Positions 10,880 through 22,090 of a stretch of DNA of 64,000 nucleotides are shown piece after piece. A program made the translations under genes and the position numbers. Under the pieces are notes generated by a model. The model searched no databases. It was given only the letters and a program-made list of their open reading frames with translations, and was not told where the DNA came from. Every line of letters starts with the position of its first letter. Within the stretch, counting starts at the first letter, position 1. Source of the stretch: Geosiphon pyriformis (lineage: Eukaryota > Glomeromycota > Glomeromycetes > Archaeosporales > Geosiphonaceae); the NCBI GenBank assembly GCA_016748015.1, contig JAAOMT010000400.1:403163-467162 (forward strand), in the 5' to 3' direction.

Positions 10880-12244
10880 TGTAATTTTAATTTTAATAAA
10901 GCACTTGTTATTTTTGTCCAAGAGACAGAATTGTGTAGAATAATATTTATTGGAAATATAATTTGAATTGCTAGCATAAAATTCTATAATTAATTAAATA
11001 TTCTAAAAAATAAGTGCCAAAAACTATCTAATGGCTGGCTTGAAAGCTTTAAAGACCATATTAGATTGTATTTATTTTATTTTTATGATAAGTATTATTA
11101 GCCAATGTTAAGCATATTGAAAATAAATAAGTGTATTAATAATACTTTTTATTGATTAGAAGTTATGCAATATTTTTAATATAGATAAAACTGCACTATT
11201 TTATGCTATATTACCAAATTGAAGTCTTATTACAATACTATATTATGGTATCAAACAATTAAAAGTATGACTAACACTTATTTTTACAACTATTACTAAT
11301 AGAACTAAGTGTTTGTTATCACTTATTATTAATTATACTAAACATTCATGCTGTTTTTAAAAAAAAACAAGAGAGCAACTTGGTTTCCAATATTATTTAA
11401 CATTTGTGCTTAGATAACTGGTAATATTTTTTGACAATAACTTGTTAATTAAGACTATTAACTACATAAAAAAACCAAAATATATTGTTATTAGTAAACA
11501 ATTTTGCTAATTACAACTATAATATGAAATTTATTACAAATATTCATGTAGAACAGTTTGTATTTAACTTAACAGTACATATTCAGTCTATAAATATTGA
11601 AATTATTTATTGTTTTAAGACATATTATTGTTGTTATTTTTTTATATGTATTGAATTTTTTTGATAATAGTGTTGATAATATTTATATAATTAACTAACT
11701 TCAAGCAATGTGTCTAATTTATAAGGCATAAAAAAATATTTTAAATGAAATAATTGCTTATTGTTAGCATAAAATTGGCATTTTTCTAATTAATACAAAT
11801 GACAATTTTTAGAATAAAACTATAAACTTAGAAATAATAGCTAATTATAATTAAAAAATAGTATTAAAAAAAATTAAGAATTGATACAAAAAATTCAATT
11901 ATATATAGTCAAATTATATATACTTATTAATTAAAAAGTTGATAAATCTATCTGAAGAAAATAATACAATTACTTTGAAATATTTAAATAATAGTAAAAT
12001 TGTAAATTATATTATAGCAAATTATAAAACAAAACATAATAGCTCTAATAAAGAACAAAAAATACAAAAAGTAATAAGTATTAAGAATATACTAACTACT
12101 ATTATAAAATTTGAACAGCTTATAAAGCTTAAAAATAACAAAAAATTTTATGATGCAATTAATAACCTTGTTCATGTTAAATATATACTTTATAAGAGAA
12201 TACAAGACAAACAAAAACAAACAACTTTTACAAGTTTTTTTTAA
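10880..12244 (+). pseudogene. pogo/Tigger-type transposase remnant (DDE_1/CENP-B-like)
   Basis: Readable islands on the plus strand, with many stops: LSNGWLESFKDH (about 11018-11055), the usual start of the DDE region after the DNA-binding domain; KTALFYAILPN (about 11185-11220), matching the D-E-T-G-L-F-Y box with the Asp region eroded; ILLLVNNFANYN (about 11485-11520), where the second catalytic Asp is Asn; VEQFVFNLTVHIQSINIEIIYCFK (11550-11620), matching the NTT..QP.D..II..FK block; then an NEIIAYC...IGI block (about 11745-11785) like the NCWRHTGIL end. The last part, 11939-12244, is an open 101-codon frame ending QTTFTSFF, a family-like C-terminus. The N-terminal start is not identifiable. 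Confidence 0.75.
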
Positions 12245-12426
12245 TATTACATGAAGTATTTAAAAATTTTTATAAGTATATTCAAATAAATTTATTTTTT
12301 AATAATATTATATCTATTATTATTATATGTATACTATATATACTTAAACCTAAGAAAATTCATAATCTGTAATAACTTATAGCAATTTGTATTTACTAAG
12401 AATATAAATTATTTCAGATTTAACTG

Positions 12427-12892
12427 TATTTAAAATATTTGGTTAATTATTTTTAATATTTATTTTGTAAAATATTATTAAATTATTTTATTATAAATAA
12501 TAAATTAATTTTTATTTTTAATAAAGTTAAATTTAAAATAAAAAATATTATAAAAAATTAAATAAAAAAAAATAGTGCTAATTACAGTTATTATTTTGTA
12601 GTTATATTAGTATTTTTATTGTTTTATATAAATAATAATATTTTTTTTAATATAATAAATAAAATTAACTTTAATAAAATACTTACTAAAATAAAAAATT
12701 TGTTTAAAAAAACTGATAATTTATTTGGTATTATTAATAAACTTTAAAAATACTATAATAATTATATTCTAAAATTTTTTTTAAATCTGTTAAATTTATG
12801 CTTATTAAGTAAATTTGTGTTTATATTATGAACAAAAACATAAATTTTTATAATATTAAAGTTATATAAATAAGTAAAATATTAATAAACAT
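12427..12892. other. AT-rich spacer
   Basis: A/T-rich DNA between the pogo-like element and the first LTR of element X. No open frame or repeat seen. The five bases before the LTR (12888-12892, AACAT) would be the left target-site copy for X, but no right copy survives. Confidence 0.5.
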
Positions 12893-13881
12893 TGTTATTT
12901 AAATAGAAAAACCAGACCAAAACTATTAAAAAACATAATTATCATATAATAACATAGAAAAAACATAATAATATAAAATAATACAAAATAATGTAAAATA
13001 ATACAAAACAATACAAAATAACTTAATATAATACAGGATAATATATAATAATTTAAAATAATTTAAAATAATACAAAATAATTAATAATATCATGAGATA
13101 ACTAATTATTATGTAAAAAAACAAAACAATAATAAATAATTAAAAACAATACTATAAAAATAAAAAATAAAAAAAAATAGTTTTAACAAATAGAAAAAAA
13201 ACCAAACAAAAATTAATTTTTTTATAAAATATTTCCTTTAGTATTATAATTCTCTATCTTATTTTTTTTATATTTTTGTATAATTAAATAAAAATATTAT
13301 TACTTTAAAAAAAGTATATGATCTTAATACTCTAATTTTTAATATTTAATTAATTATTTTTTTTATCTTTGTTTTAGACCAAATATTATTAGCATAAATG
13401 TTTTTGAAACTTTAATAATTTGAATTAATTGTTCTTAATTATAATAATTAACAAGATATTAATATTTATTTTACTTTTTTTTATTTTATTTATTTTATTT
13501 TATTTTATTTTATTTTTTTAGAGTAATAATATTGAAAATCAATTGTCTAAAAATAAACTTTGTAATAGTCTGGTAAAAAAAAAAATTTTTTTTAAGTATA
13601 AATATTAATTTTATCTTGTTAGCTTATTAAAAGAGTAAAAAACAATATTAAACTTTAATAATTGTGTTTATTAGCTTAAAAAAAACATAACTATAATATT
13701 ATATTTAAAGAAACAACATTTCTGTACTTTATAACAAAAAAACTTAATAGGTAAAGAAAATTTTTAGAGACTAATAACTAATTTAATCAACAAAACTAAT
13801 TTATTTACACTTAACCAGCTTTCTTTATCAAATTATAAATGCTAAATATTATAACTATATATTATAGTATTTACTTATAAT
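12893..13881 (+). repeat. 5' LTR of element X
   Basis: Starts TGTTATTTAAATAGAAAAAC, matching the start of the solo LTR at 58663-59640 read on its own strand, and ends TTATAAT directly before a primer-binding-site-like TTTGGTATTTTCTG. Contains a tandem A/T array (about 12960-13110, units like AATAATACAAAATAATGT) upstream of a TATAAAA at about 13152, and the conserved AATAGTCTGGTAAAA segment at about 13562. Length 989 bp. Ends inferred by comparison, since no partner LTR survives. Confidence 0.65.
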
Positions 13882-13884
13882 ATT

Positions 13885-13901
13885 TGGTATTTTCTGTAAA
13901 A
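13885..13901 (+). other. Primer-binding site of element X (candidate)
   Basis: TGGTATTTTCTGTAAAA begins four bases after the LTR end, the same position as TGGTGCTCTCC in elements A and B and TGGTGCTTTCT in D. It would pair with the 3' end of a tRNA ending CCA; the tRNA is not identified. Confidence 0.5.
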
Positions 13902-13989
13902 TTATAAAATTCACAAAAACAGAACACCCAAAAAATTCAAAAATAATAACTATTAGAATAATTAGAAAAAATTACTTGTTTTTTAAAAA

Positions 13990-15830
13990 ACTATTATATC
14001 AATACTTTTAAGAAGATTTAAGAATTTCAAAAAAAATTTTTACAGTTAAAAGTAACTTTTTCTATTATATACATGCCAAAATTAATTATTATTTAAACAG
14101 AACAACAGATATAAAAAAACTTGGAAAACAAATTTACCAAAACCTATTATTGTATTCAATTTTAACCATCAAAAAAGCAATTATAAAAACTTTTCTCTTT
14201 ATTAACAAAAAAATTGAGATATATACACAAAATTGTTATTCACAATTTAAAAGAAACTATAACACAAAAACTTTTTTTGAAGAATTCAAATTAAATACAG
14301 AAAACAACACTTAGTAGCAACCTATACAAAAAATTTTTTAAACTATAGCTAATAAAAAGTTAAGATTTTTCTTATTAACAATACTATCTTATTATTAGAC
14401 TTTAAAAAACTGAATCTTATTAAATTAACTAAATAATTCATAGTCAAAAACTCTAAAGACTTCTAAAAACCTTTATCTTTAGAACTAATAGAAATTTTTG
14501 AACTAAATTATTAGAAAAATATAAAACACTATTTGAAAATTTTACTCTTATAACAAATATTATTTTTAAAAATAGCTTTACTTAAACACAATAATTATTA
14601 AAACTACTAGCTAAATTAACAATTACTTTTTTAGAAAAAATATTACTGTTCTAATTAATTACAGTTATAAATAAGAAAAAAAAACTATCATCAAGTTTAA
14701 TAAAAAAAACTCAATCTATTTTTTTCAGTCTTTTTTTTTGTATTATAATAACTACTTCTTACTACTTTTATTATAACTTATAGAAATATTGCTAAATTAA
14801 AAAAATTCTCTGGTAAAGAAAAAAATGCATATACTTGAATTGCTAAAACTAAAAAAAAAATCACAGTAAACAATTGGAATAATATTAAAACAATTAAAGT
14901 TTTATTATTTTTTTTGATTAAAATAGCAGACTCATAGTACCAAAGTTTTAATGAAAACCTAATTGATTTTACTGTCTTTAAATATGTTTTTTACAGTATT
15001 TTTACAACTCTAATATTTTAATTTAACTACAAAATCAATTTAGTATTATAAAACAAAAAGACTATAAAGTAATTACTAATTATTTTAACTAATTTAATCA
15101 AATTTATTAACAAATTCAAGTTATTAAATAAAACTATTATATATTTGACCAAATTTTAAATCAATTTATTAAAAAATTAAAAAACAGCATTCTTTAGTTT
15201 ATTAGATTCTACTATCTTAGAAATTTATAGAATACACTAATACTTGTCTATAACTTTATACTATTAATTTGGCCATAAATAAAATTTTCAATATTAATAT
15301 AAAGCTTACCTAATTAAGTAAAAAATTAACTCAAAAAATTGAAAAATATTTTGCAGAAAATTCAAAAATGTATTAGCTCTTATAATATTAAGAAAATAAC
15401 AATATTATAAAGTACCAACAACAACAATAATACCAATAGCAATAACAACTCTAAAAACAAGATTTTCACAATTGTTACTATTGTTAAAAATTCAATTATA
15501 TTGTGAAAAATTACTATAAAAAAATATTAAATTAAAATTATAAAAACCAATATTAACAATAACCAAGATATTTACAACTATTAAAATATTATTATTCTAC
15601 TTCTTAATACCAATAATCTCAATATATATTACAATTACCACCAAATTATTACCAATTTTTTCAAATAATAATGTTATTTTAATCTTAATATTAGACTTTT
15701 TAAAACATTAATCCAAAATTTAAAGCTATTAATTATAGCTAAAAATAGAAAAATAATTTTGGAAATCAATCCTAAATACTAATAACACCAATTTAAAACA
15801 TAAACTGTAAAAACTTATTATTATAAACAC
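13990..15830 (+). pseudogene. gag remnant of element X
   Basis: Stops occur in all frames, but the gag core is readable: KLKKFSGKEKNA (about 14790-14830), NNWNNIKTIKVLLFFL (about 14870-14918), then QSFNENLIDFTVFK (about 14940-15000). These align in order with the same blocks of element C gag (KLEKFTSKEKNA, GWDNVRAL.VIFYFL). A following stretch near 15160 resembles the DQFI..L block of element A gag. The product would be the capsid/nucleocapsid precursor. Asn/Gln-rich sequence (about 15410-15700) corresponds to the low-complexity region between capsid and protease. Confidence 0.6.
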
Positions 15831-15849
15831 TATTTATTAAGTATTTAAA

Positions 15850-17400
15850 TCAAGTATTATATTTTAGTCTTATTAAAACTCTGTATTTTGATAATATTGT
15901 ATTTTTAAAAAGAAAAGTTATAATTAAAACCACCAATTTTTTTTCTTTTAATAATAATTAGATTACTACTAATATGATTTTTTCAACTATAATTACTAAA
16001 AATAAAACTCTAGCAGCTATATTTTTATTTAATATTAATAATTTACATATTTTTAATTTTTTTAGTAAAGCTGCTCTTAATTAAGACAAATCTATTACAA
16101 CAATATATATTAATATCAAAGTAAAATTAATGAATATTAAACTAATATTTAACAGTAAATTAGCTAACAACATAATTATAAAACAATTCATAGATCAATT
16201 AAGTTATTAAGTTGATTAAACTATTATTATTAGAATTATTATAGTTAACAAAAACACCAAAATGCTAATTAGAGAAATTAACAATTTTTTTTAAAATTAA
16301 TGAAATTATAATTTTTATCTAAGTTTTGATAATAAAAGCAACTTAATACTAAGCTCTAATTAACAATAATTAACTAATTAAAGTCTATACTATTCTTAAT
16401 TAGAATATATAAAAACTCCAAATTTTATTTAATAGTTAATACATTTAAGTTTTTATTATCTGTAAACATTTTAAAACAGCTATTATTAAATAATTTTTAA
16501 TTAAATTTAAAGAACTTATAACATAGTTTATTTTAAAAACCTATCAAATTTTTTGAACTAATGAATTTAAAACAGAATTACTGTTATTATTAACTTAAAA
16601 AAAGAAAAAAAAAAGCTAAAAAAAAATTACAAGCTTTAATTTCTGTTTATATTTTATGAAATTAGTGTAATTAATCTAAAATTAATCTGTGTAAATTGTG
16701 GAAAAAAATTATTATTAATAAGTATATATATAAAAAATGATAAAATATAATCTATTACTATTTAATATTACTGTTAACTCTATATATTAAAATAATTTGA
16801 ATATTCAAAATAACAGAACAAATAAAACAACACACTCTGTTTTGTTTGTGGTAAAATCTTATTAGATAAAAAATTATAAAACAATATTATTAACAGAAAA
16901 AAAATATATAATAAATTATATTAATATGTTATTTTAATTATTAATTATACTCACAAAAAAAATTTGTTTGTTACTGCTTATAGTTAAATAATCAACTGGC
17001 TAAATTTATATTCCTATAACAAAAACAAAATTTGAAAAATAGCTATAGTAAAATAGAAAAAAACTATTATTAAAAAGATATATGCTATTAAAAATGCTTT
17101 TATAATAGTTGAAAAAATAAATAATCTGTTTATTAATAATTTTAAAGCATTTTAAAAATATTATTAAGAGCTTGTCTTTATTTAAAAAGAACAAAATCAG
17201 AGACTTGCTAATTTCAATACTAAATTATGTAATTATTGTTTAATTTTTTGCCATTTTTAATACTGTAATAAATATAATTTTTTGTTTAATTCATTTTTAT
17301 AAACACTTTATTCTATTTTTAAATTTGAGAAATTCAAAAAAAAATACTTGCTTAATACAAAAAACATTATCTTTTAAAAGCTAAATATAGTTACTGAAAT
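15850..17400 (+). pseudogene. Protease and Cys-rich zinc segment remnant of element X
   Basis: Around 16110-16260 the frame reads INIKVKLMNIKLIFNSKLAN and then IIIKQFIDQLSYQVDQT after suppressing a stop. This aligns with the retropepsin of element C, with the active-site triplet eroded to NSK. Downstream, ICVNCGKKLLL (about 16690-16722) and LCFVCGKILLD (about 16837-16870) are CXXC pairs of the zinc segment that lies between protease and dUTPase in all elements here. CNYCLIFCHFQYCNKYNFLF (about 17229-17290) matches the end of the same segment in element E. Not functional. Confidence 0.6.
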
Positions 17401-17410
17401 TGAATAATAC

Positions 17411-18283
17411 TATTACAAGATGGTTTTCTTGGTATATTTAATTGTTAATATTTTGTTTTAATTGCAATTAGTTTCTCATAAGTTTCTCAATTTTATTTGT
17501 AATAATATTGATATTTATATTAAAGGCTTTTTTTTAATGTTATAATATAAGTTATTTCTTAATTTTTGATTGTTGTATATGTTTATATATTTTTTCTTAG
17601 AGATTAAACTGAAATTTATCCACTGTTTGGAGCCTTTTTTAAGGCTATTTTTGTAATTGCCTAATATGTTTTTCTAATATAAAAACACAGAATATTAATG
17701 CTCTTTAGCATTTTTTTTAATTTTTACAATAAAGCTTTTATCAATTAATACAACATAAGTAATTTTAATCAAAAATTATTCTTCCAAAAAATTTAACTAA
17801 TGAATAATAGTTTTATTCAATAAATAATACAAGTAAGTTTCTTAATACTTTGAATTGTAATTATTTAGTTTTTAATATTCTTTTTTATTTCTTTTTAATT
17901 AAAAATTTTTGTGAATATTTATTTTAAAAGTAAAGATTAGAAAATAAATAAAGTGGAACTGTTGGATAAATTGTTTGATAACTTGTTTTAATGATTTGTT
18001 TTATGACTTGTTGTTTTTCTCAATATTAAAGCTACTATATATATATGTTTGTAGTTCTACAAAAAAACACATTATAATACTTTTTTTTTGGTATCTCAAT
18101 CTGGTGTTTGCTATTATTACCAGTTAGTATTAACTGCTATTATGAACTGGTACTTGCCATTATTGTAAGATAGTATTTGCCATTATGTTAATCATTATCT
18201 TTTTAAGATTATTACTATGCTATTTTATGATTAAATAATTTATATTATTTTATAATTCTTTTGCTAAATTCTTGAATTGTAAC
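17411..18283 (-). mobile_element. Solo LTR Y inserted in element X
   Basis: The 873-bp segment starts TATTACAAG and ends GAATTGTAAC, flanked on both sides by AATAC(T) (17406-17410 and 18284-18288). Removing it rejoins the zinc segment and dUTPase of X. On the minus strand it has a TATA-like ATATATATATAG (about 18050) followed by a stretch like the other LTR promoters, with four roughly 23-bp repeats (about 18098-18200, TTTGCCATTATT-like) immediately upstream. No internal coding sequence, so it is a solo LTR left after recombination between two LTRs. Confidence 0.75.
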
Positions 18284-18359
18284 AATACTTTATCTATTCT
18301 AATTTTTTTTAAAAATTAGAACTGAAATAATACAATAATAACAATAAAAAATATGCTTT

Positions 18360-18780
18360 AAAAAAGCACATAAAAATGACATTAAATTTGATTTAAAATA
18401 CTTTAAATAATTTTTTATAGTTATAATAGTTATTCTCTTATAAAAATAAATCTTAAATTAGCTTTAAAAATCTTTATTAGCACAATAATTCAGATTATAT
18501 TTTATTTTAATCTTGTAAACAAAAAAATTAATGTTAAAAAAAATAGTTAATATTAAATATCCTAAAAATATTATTATAATGCTTTAAAACAATTTTAATA
18601 AATTTTGTATAATAGAATTACAAAAAAAAATTGTTTAAGCCATTTTTTTATTTTTTATAAAGATTTTTTAACTGATTTTAGTAGTTATATAAAAAAAATT
18701 AGGTTTTACTATTAAAAAAATTTAAAATTTTGGGTTTAGTAAAAAAGAAAATATACAAGTTAATTATATAAAAGAAATTA
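18360..18780 (+). pseudogene. dUTPase remnant of element X
   Basis: Blocks in order: DIKFDLKYF (about 18380; motif-1 region, compare AKFDLRYSEKD of element C), NKKINVKK (motif-2 end), KNIIIML.NNFNKFCIIELQKKIVQAIFLFFIKI (18555-18655, motifs 3 and 4) and IKK.NFGFSKK (about 18705-18745, motif 5 GFG core). The eroded frame has several stops. It ends abruptly and gag sequence of another element follows, where RT would be expected. Confidence 0.7.
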
Positions 18781-19154
18781 ATAATAAGATAGAACTTATT
18801 TATACTAATACTATTATTTTAATTTTATTATATTAATAAAGAAAAAAATATCCAAGTCTGGCCAAACAATATTATAAAAGTTATTATAGCCAATAAATAA
18901 GATGACACCAGAGTTTTTTAAACAATCTTATATTTTTTACAGAATACTGTTGACTTGTGATATTAAAGCTTTATAAATAAACTTAATAACTTTAATGTAT
19001 TTAAAACTGCATTTTTACAGTATTTTAGTGATTATAATAGTATTAATTGTCTATTAACTGGCTTTATTATTATTAAACAAGATAATACAGAAGCAGTTAC
19101 TACTTACTTAAAATGCTTCTATAAAAATTTTTATTAAATTCAGATCATTAATGC
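18781..19154 (+). pseudogene. gag of element E, first part
   Basis: NKEKNIQVWPNNIIKVIIANK (about 18836-18900), then TILYFLQNT (about 18935), FKTAFLQYFSDYNSIN (about 19000-19055) and EAVTTYLKCFYKNFY (about 19090-19135) follow the capsid core of the lineage (compare KDAFLQQFTNNN and ETVMTYLERFNKLL in element A). Broken by stops and then by element A after AATGC at 19150-19154; it continues at 29072. Confidence 0.7.
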
Positions 19155-20135
19155 TGTTACCAGTAGAATTTTAGCTATTAATTAGCATGAAATTACCCTT
19201 ATAATTCTTATTATTAATTAGCATACATTATAATTAATTCAACTATCACTTATTATTTAATCAAATTATCAAATATCATTACTCAATCAATAATCCGATT
19301 TGTACTCTAGAAATTAAGACCATCAAATTACACAATACCCTGAACCTTTTAACATAGTCAAAATTCGCCGAAATTAATAGAAATTTGCCGAAATAATCAA
19401 TAGTTCAGTGAAATAACTTGTAAATTTGCCAAAATGTATCTTTAGTTTACCCAAATTGTAGCAAAGAGAAAAGTGCAAGTTCAAAGACTAGTACTACAAT
19501 AAGCTGTATAAAAGAAGAGCTTCTCTCTCCAAGAAAATGTATCTTCTTATAGTATCTTAATATAGAATCTTACTTTAGATATCTTAATTGGAACAAATCA
19601 CTTTTTACATATTTCAAATAAAAATTAAATATTCGAAAACAAATTCTTTAAATTATTACACTTGAAATTCTCTCAACACAACTAACATTTCGAAATTGAT
19701 TAGCTACCAATTTCAGTAATCTGTTAGTGATTCCAGGCCTAGATAGAAAACATTTTCCTTGATAAAATTCTATTTCTTTTATATTTTCTTTTATTTATTT
19801 ATTTATTTTTTTTCTTATTACAATCATTGGGGTAGCCTACAGACAAGATTCCTGTAGAAGAGTTGACTTTCACAGCAAAGTAACTACACATTTTTTTTAG
19901 TGAGCTTCCAAACGAGCAATTCCTAGGAAAGAGTTAATATTTACTACAACATAATTACATAAAGTAACTGACAAGGAATTGGCAATTCCACTTATAAGCC
20001 CAGCAGTTCAAATTATAGAAGATAATTTGAAGATAAATTCAGTTATTGGAGGTTCAACTACTTCTAGAAAACGTGAATTTTAAACAAACAGACATTAATA
20101 ACATTTAAAAAAAGAGACCAAAGACCTCTGGTAAC
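19155..20135 (+). repeat. 5' LTR of element A
   Basis: Begins TGTTACCAGTAGAATTTTAG and ends CCTCTGGTAAC; near-identical to 28090-29071 apart from scattered C/T and A/G changes and small indels. Contains a TATAAAAG box at 19507-19514. Upstream of it a motif near ATTTGCCGAAAT recurs four times (about 19363, 19382, 19403, 19424) at 20-21-bp steps. The U3/R/U5 borders cannot be fixed without transcript data. Confidence 0.95.
19361..19436 (+). promoter_or_regulatory. Phased GCCGAAAT repeats upstream of LTR TATA box
   Basis: Four copies of a core like TTTGCCGAAAT (ATTCGCCGAAAT, AATTTGCCGAAAT, AGTTCAGTGAAAT, AATTTGCCAAAAT) at a step of about 20 bp, i.e. two helical turns, ending about 70 bp before TATAAAAG. 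The same motif series is in element B LTRs (complement ATTTCGGCAAAT). Likely binding sites for a transcription factor; inference. Confidence 0.5.
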
Positions 20136-20138
20136 ATT

Positions 20139-20155
20139 TGGTGCTCTCCTACAGA
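20139..20155 (+). other. Primer-binding site of element A (candidate)
   Basis: TGGTGCTCTCCTACAGA starts three bases after the LTR end. TGG is expected opposite a tRNA CCA end. Element B has TGGTGCTCTCCCACAGA at the matching place. It is not the TGGTAGCAGAGC or TGGTATCAGAGC form complementary to initiator tRNA-Met. Confidence 0.65.
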
Positions 20156-20181
20156 AATAATACAGCAACAACAAATTCAAA

Positions 20182-22090
20182 GTGGCGACCACACCAGACA
20201 CAACAACTCTAGAGTATCATCAGTCAATTTACACCCACTGCAAGCAAAGATTCAACATCCCAGACGGAATTGAAGTTGTCAAGAAATCAGTATACCAATA
20301 CATTGAAAACTGCATCAACAATTATTTTTTTGGAAACTACAATATTTCAGAAGTTAGAAGCAACCTCTACAATAATTTAGTGCACTATTCACAATTGGAA
20401 ACAGAAGACCTGAACAGTAAAACACTTGCTACCTACTTCCAAGAACTTAATTTTAATATTATTGAGTATTGTGAAGAAAAATACCCAGTACAGCCCAAAT
20501 ACTCTTTTAACTTTGAATCAGAAACAGAGACAAGCAACAAAGGCAAACAAAAAGTAAAACAATACTCAAGAACCACCCCAAACACTCCAATACTACCAAA
20601 GACAACTGCCAACCACTTGCAAACACTTGAACAAGAAACCAGTGTTAAATTACCACTTTCTATTACATCATTTCCAATTTTACTTGTTCAACTACAAATA
20701 CCAAGTTCACCACTTAACTGTTTCTCCAGACCAGAAGATTATCAGTCACCTAGAAATCCTACTCAACAGCAGGAACCAATATCAACAAATGCCAATATCA
20801 TTAATTACCTATAAGAAAATGAAAGTAATCATTCAGAAAGCTTGAAAAGTGAAGAAACTGAATCGGAACCAGAAGAAATTACAGAGAATAAAGAGAAAAT
20901 AGCAACTGCTTATATTGCAAAGATTCCCAAATTTACTGGTGAAAATAATGATACCAGTCCTTAAGAATGGCTTGACAAAGTTCAAAAAGCAGGAGATGCA
21001 AATGGTTGGATTGCAGCAAAAATGCTTAAAGCAATTCTCTACTTTTTCCAAGGAACAGCAGGAGAATGGTTTGAAAATTTAGAAGAATTATTTGAAAACT
21101 GGCAAGCATTCAAAGATGCTTTTCTACAACAATTTACCAACAACAACATCTTTATTACTCTCAGAAACCACTTTTACAATATCAAGCAAGAAACATCTGA
21201 AACTGTTATGACCTATCTTGAAAGATTCAACAAACTTCTCAAACAAATTTGACAATTGGAAACCAATGACTACTATTCTGATGCTCAAATTCTGGATCAG
21301 TTTATAGCAAGGTTAAAAAACAAACTGATTAAGAAAGTCTGTCTACATGCTCCAGCAGACTTAGCAACTGTTATTAGACATGCAAAGAGCTATAAAATAG
21401 CAATGGAAGAAGCAAATCACACCAAGCTTGTAAACCTTGCAATTGGAGAAACCAGCTCAGCAGCTGAAGAGAAGATAGACCAACTCACAAAGAAGATTAA
21501 AAGCTATTTTATAAACCAACAACAACAACAGCAACAACCACAAAGATATCAACCCTCACAATAACGCAATCAAAACAACTTTGGGTTACTATCTAACAAC
21601 CAACCTCAAAATTATCATTATTGTGGAATTCTAGAACATTGAAAATGAGATTGCAGGAAACTACAAAGAGACCAACAAAACAGAAGTAATCAATGTTACT
21701 TTTCACTACAACAATCTTATTACCAACCTCCACCACCAACTTATTACTCACCAAGACCACAAAATCAAAACAGTTACTATCAACCAGCTCCACAATCAAT
21801 GCAGCAACAATATCAACAATCTTTGTCAATTCAGCAATATCAAACACCACCCACTCAACAATATCAAGTACTAGCCAGAAGATTGGTTCAACATAACCCA
21901 TTTACACCCCAAAATCAATTCCAGAATAACAACAACAGAATCAACCCAAATAACCAGTTGGTTCTCCGAAATTCTGGTCCACAAAAACCAAATCATTATC
22001 ACACTCAACCCAGCTATCTTACAATGCCTAAAGGATTGAATTTTCAACAAACTGCACTTTCAGAAGGTGAAGTTGCAGCACCAACATTAA
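20182..22090 (+). pseudogene. gag polyprotein of element A
   Basis: The frame opens after TAA 20158-20160 and has no ATG. The first plausible start is GTG 20182 (VATTPDTTT), and element B has GTG at the same place. An N-terminal domain of about 210 residues ends at TAA 20812. The capsid core follows: GDANGWIAAKMLKAI, GTAGEWFENLEE, FKDAFLQQFTNNN and ETVMTYLERFNKLLKQI (20995-21249), then DQFIARLKNKLIKKV (21295-21343). In-frame stops are at 20812, 20962, 21250 and 21562. The nucleocapsid knuckle at about 21615-21655 is damaged: the first Cys is Tyr and two stops replace Trp/Arg positions. Gln/Pro/Tyr-rich sequence (21690-21960) leads into protease. Confidence 0.85.

Larger units (their letters stand above)
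9958..12426 (+). mobile_element. pogo/Tigger-like DNA transposon, decayed (2469 bp)
   Basis: The left end at 9958 starts CAGTCAAATTTAAAATAACT. The right end at 12426 is the complement of CAGTTAAATCTGAAATAATT. The first 26 bases agree apart from C/T and A/G differences. TA flanks both ends (9956-9957, 12427-12428). CAGT-type ends with a TA duplication are typical of the pogo/Tigger branch of Tc1/mariner, and the interior holds a matching DDE transposase remnant (about 10880-12244). A 57-bp tandem array lies in the 5' subterminal part. Only transposase-like sequence is seen; no second gene. Confidence 0.85.
12893..18780 (+). mobile_element. Element X: decayed Ty3/Gypsy, truncated 3'
   Basis: Reads in order on the plus strand: LTR (12893-13881), primer-binding site, gag, protease, Cys-rich zinc segment, then dUTPase, which stops at about 18780 where gag of element E begins. 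RT, integrase and 3' LTR are missing. A solo LTR (17411-18283) is inserted between the zinc segment and dUTPase. Every domain is riddled with stops and is far more A/T-rich than in elements A and B, so X is one of the oldest layers. Confidence 0.75.

Noticed and set aside
10714-10977. Minus-strand open frame of 87 codons
   Set aside because: Antisense to the N-terminal part of the pogo-like transposase remnant; composition is A/T-driven with no motif.
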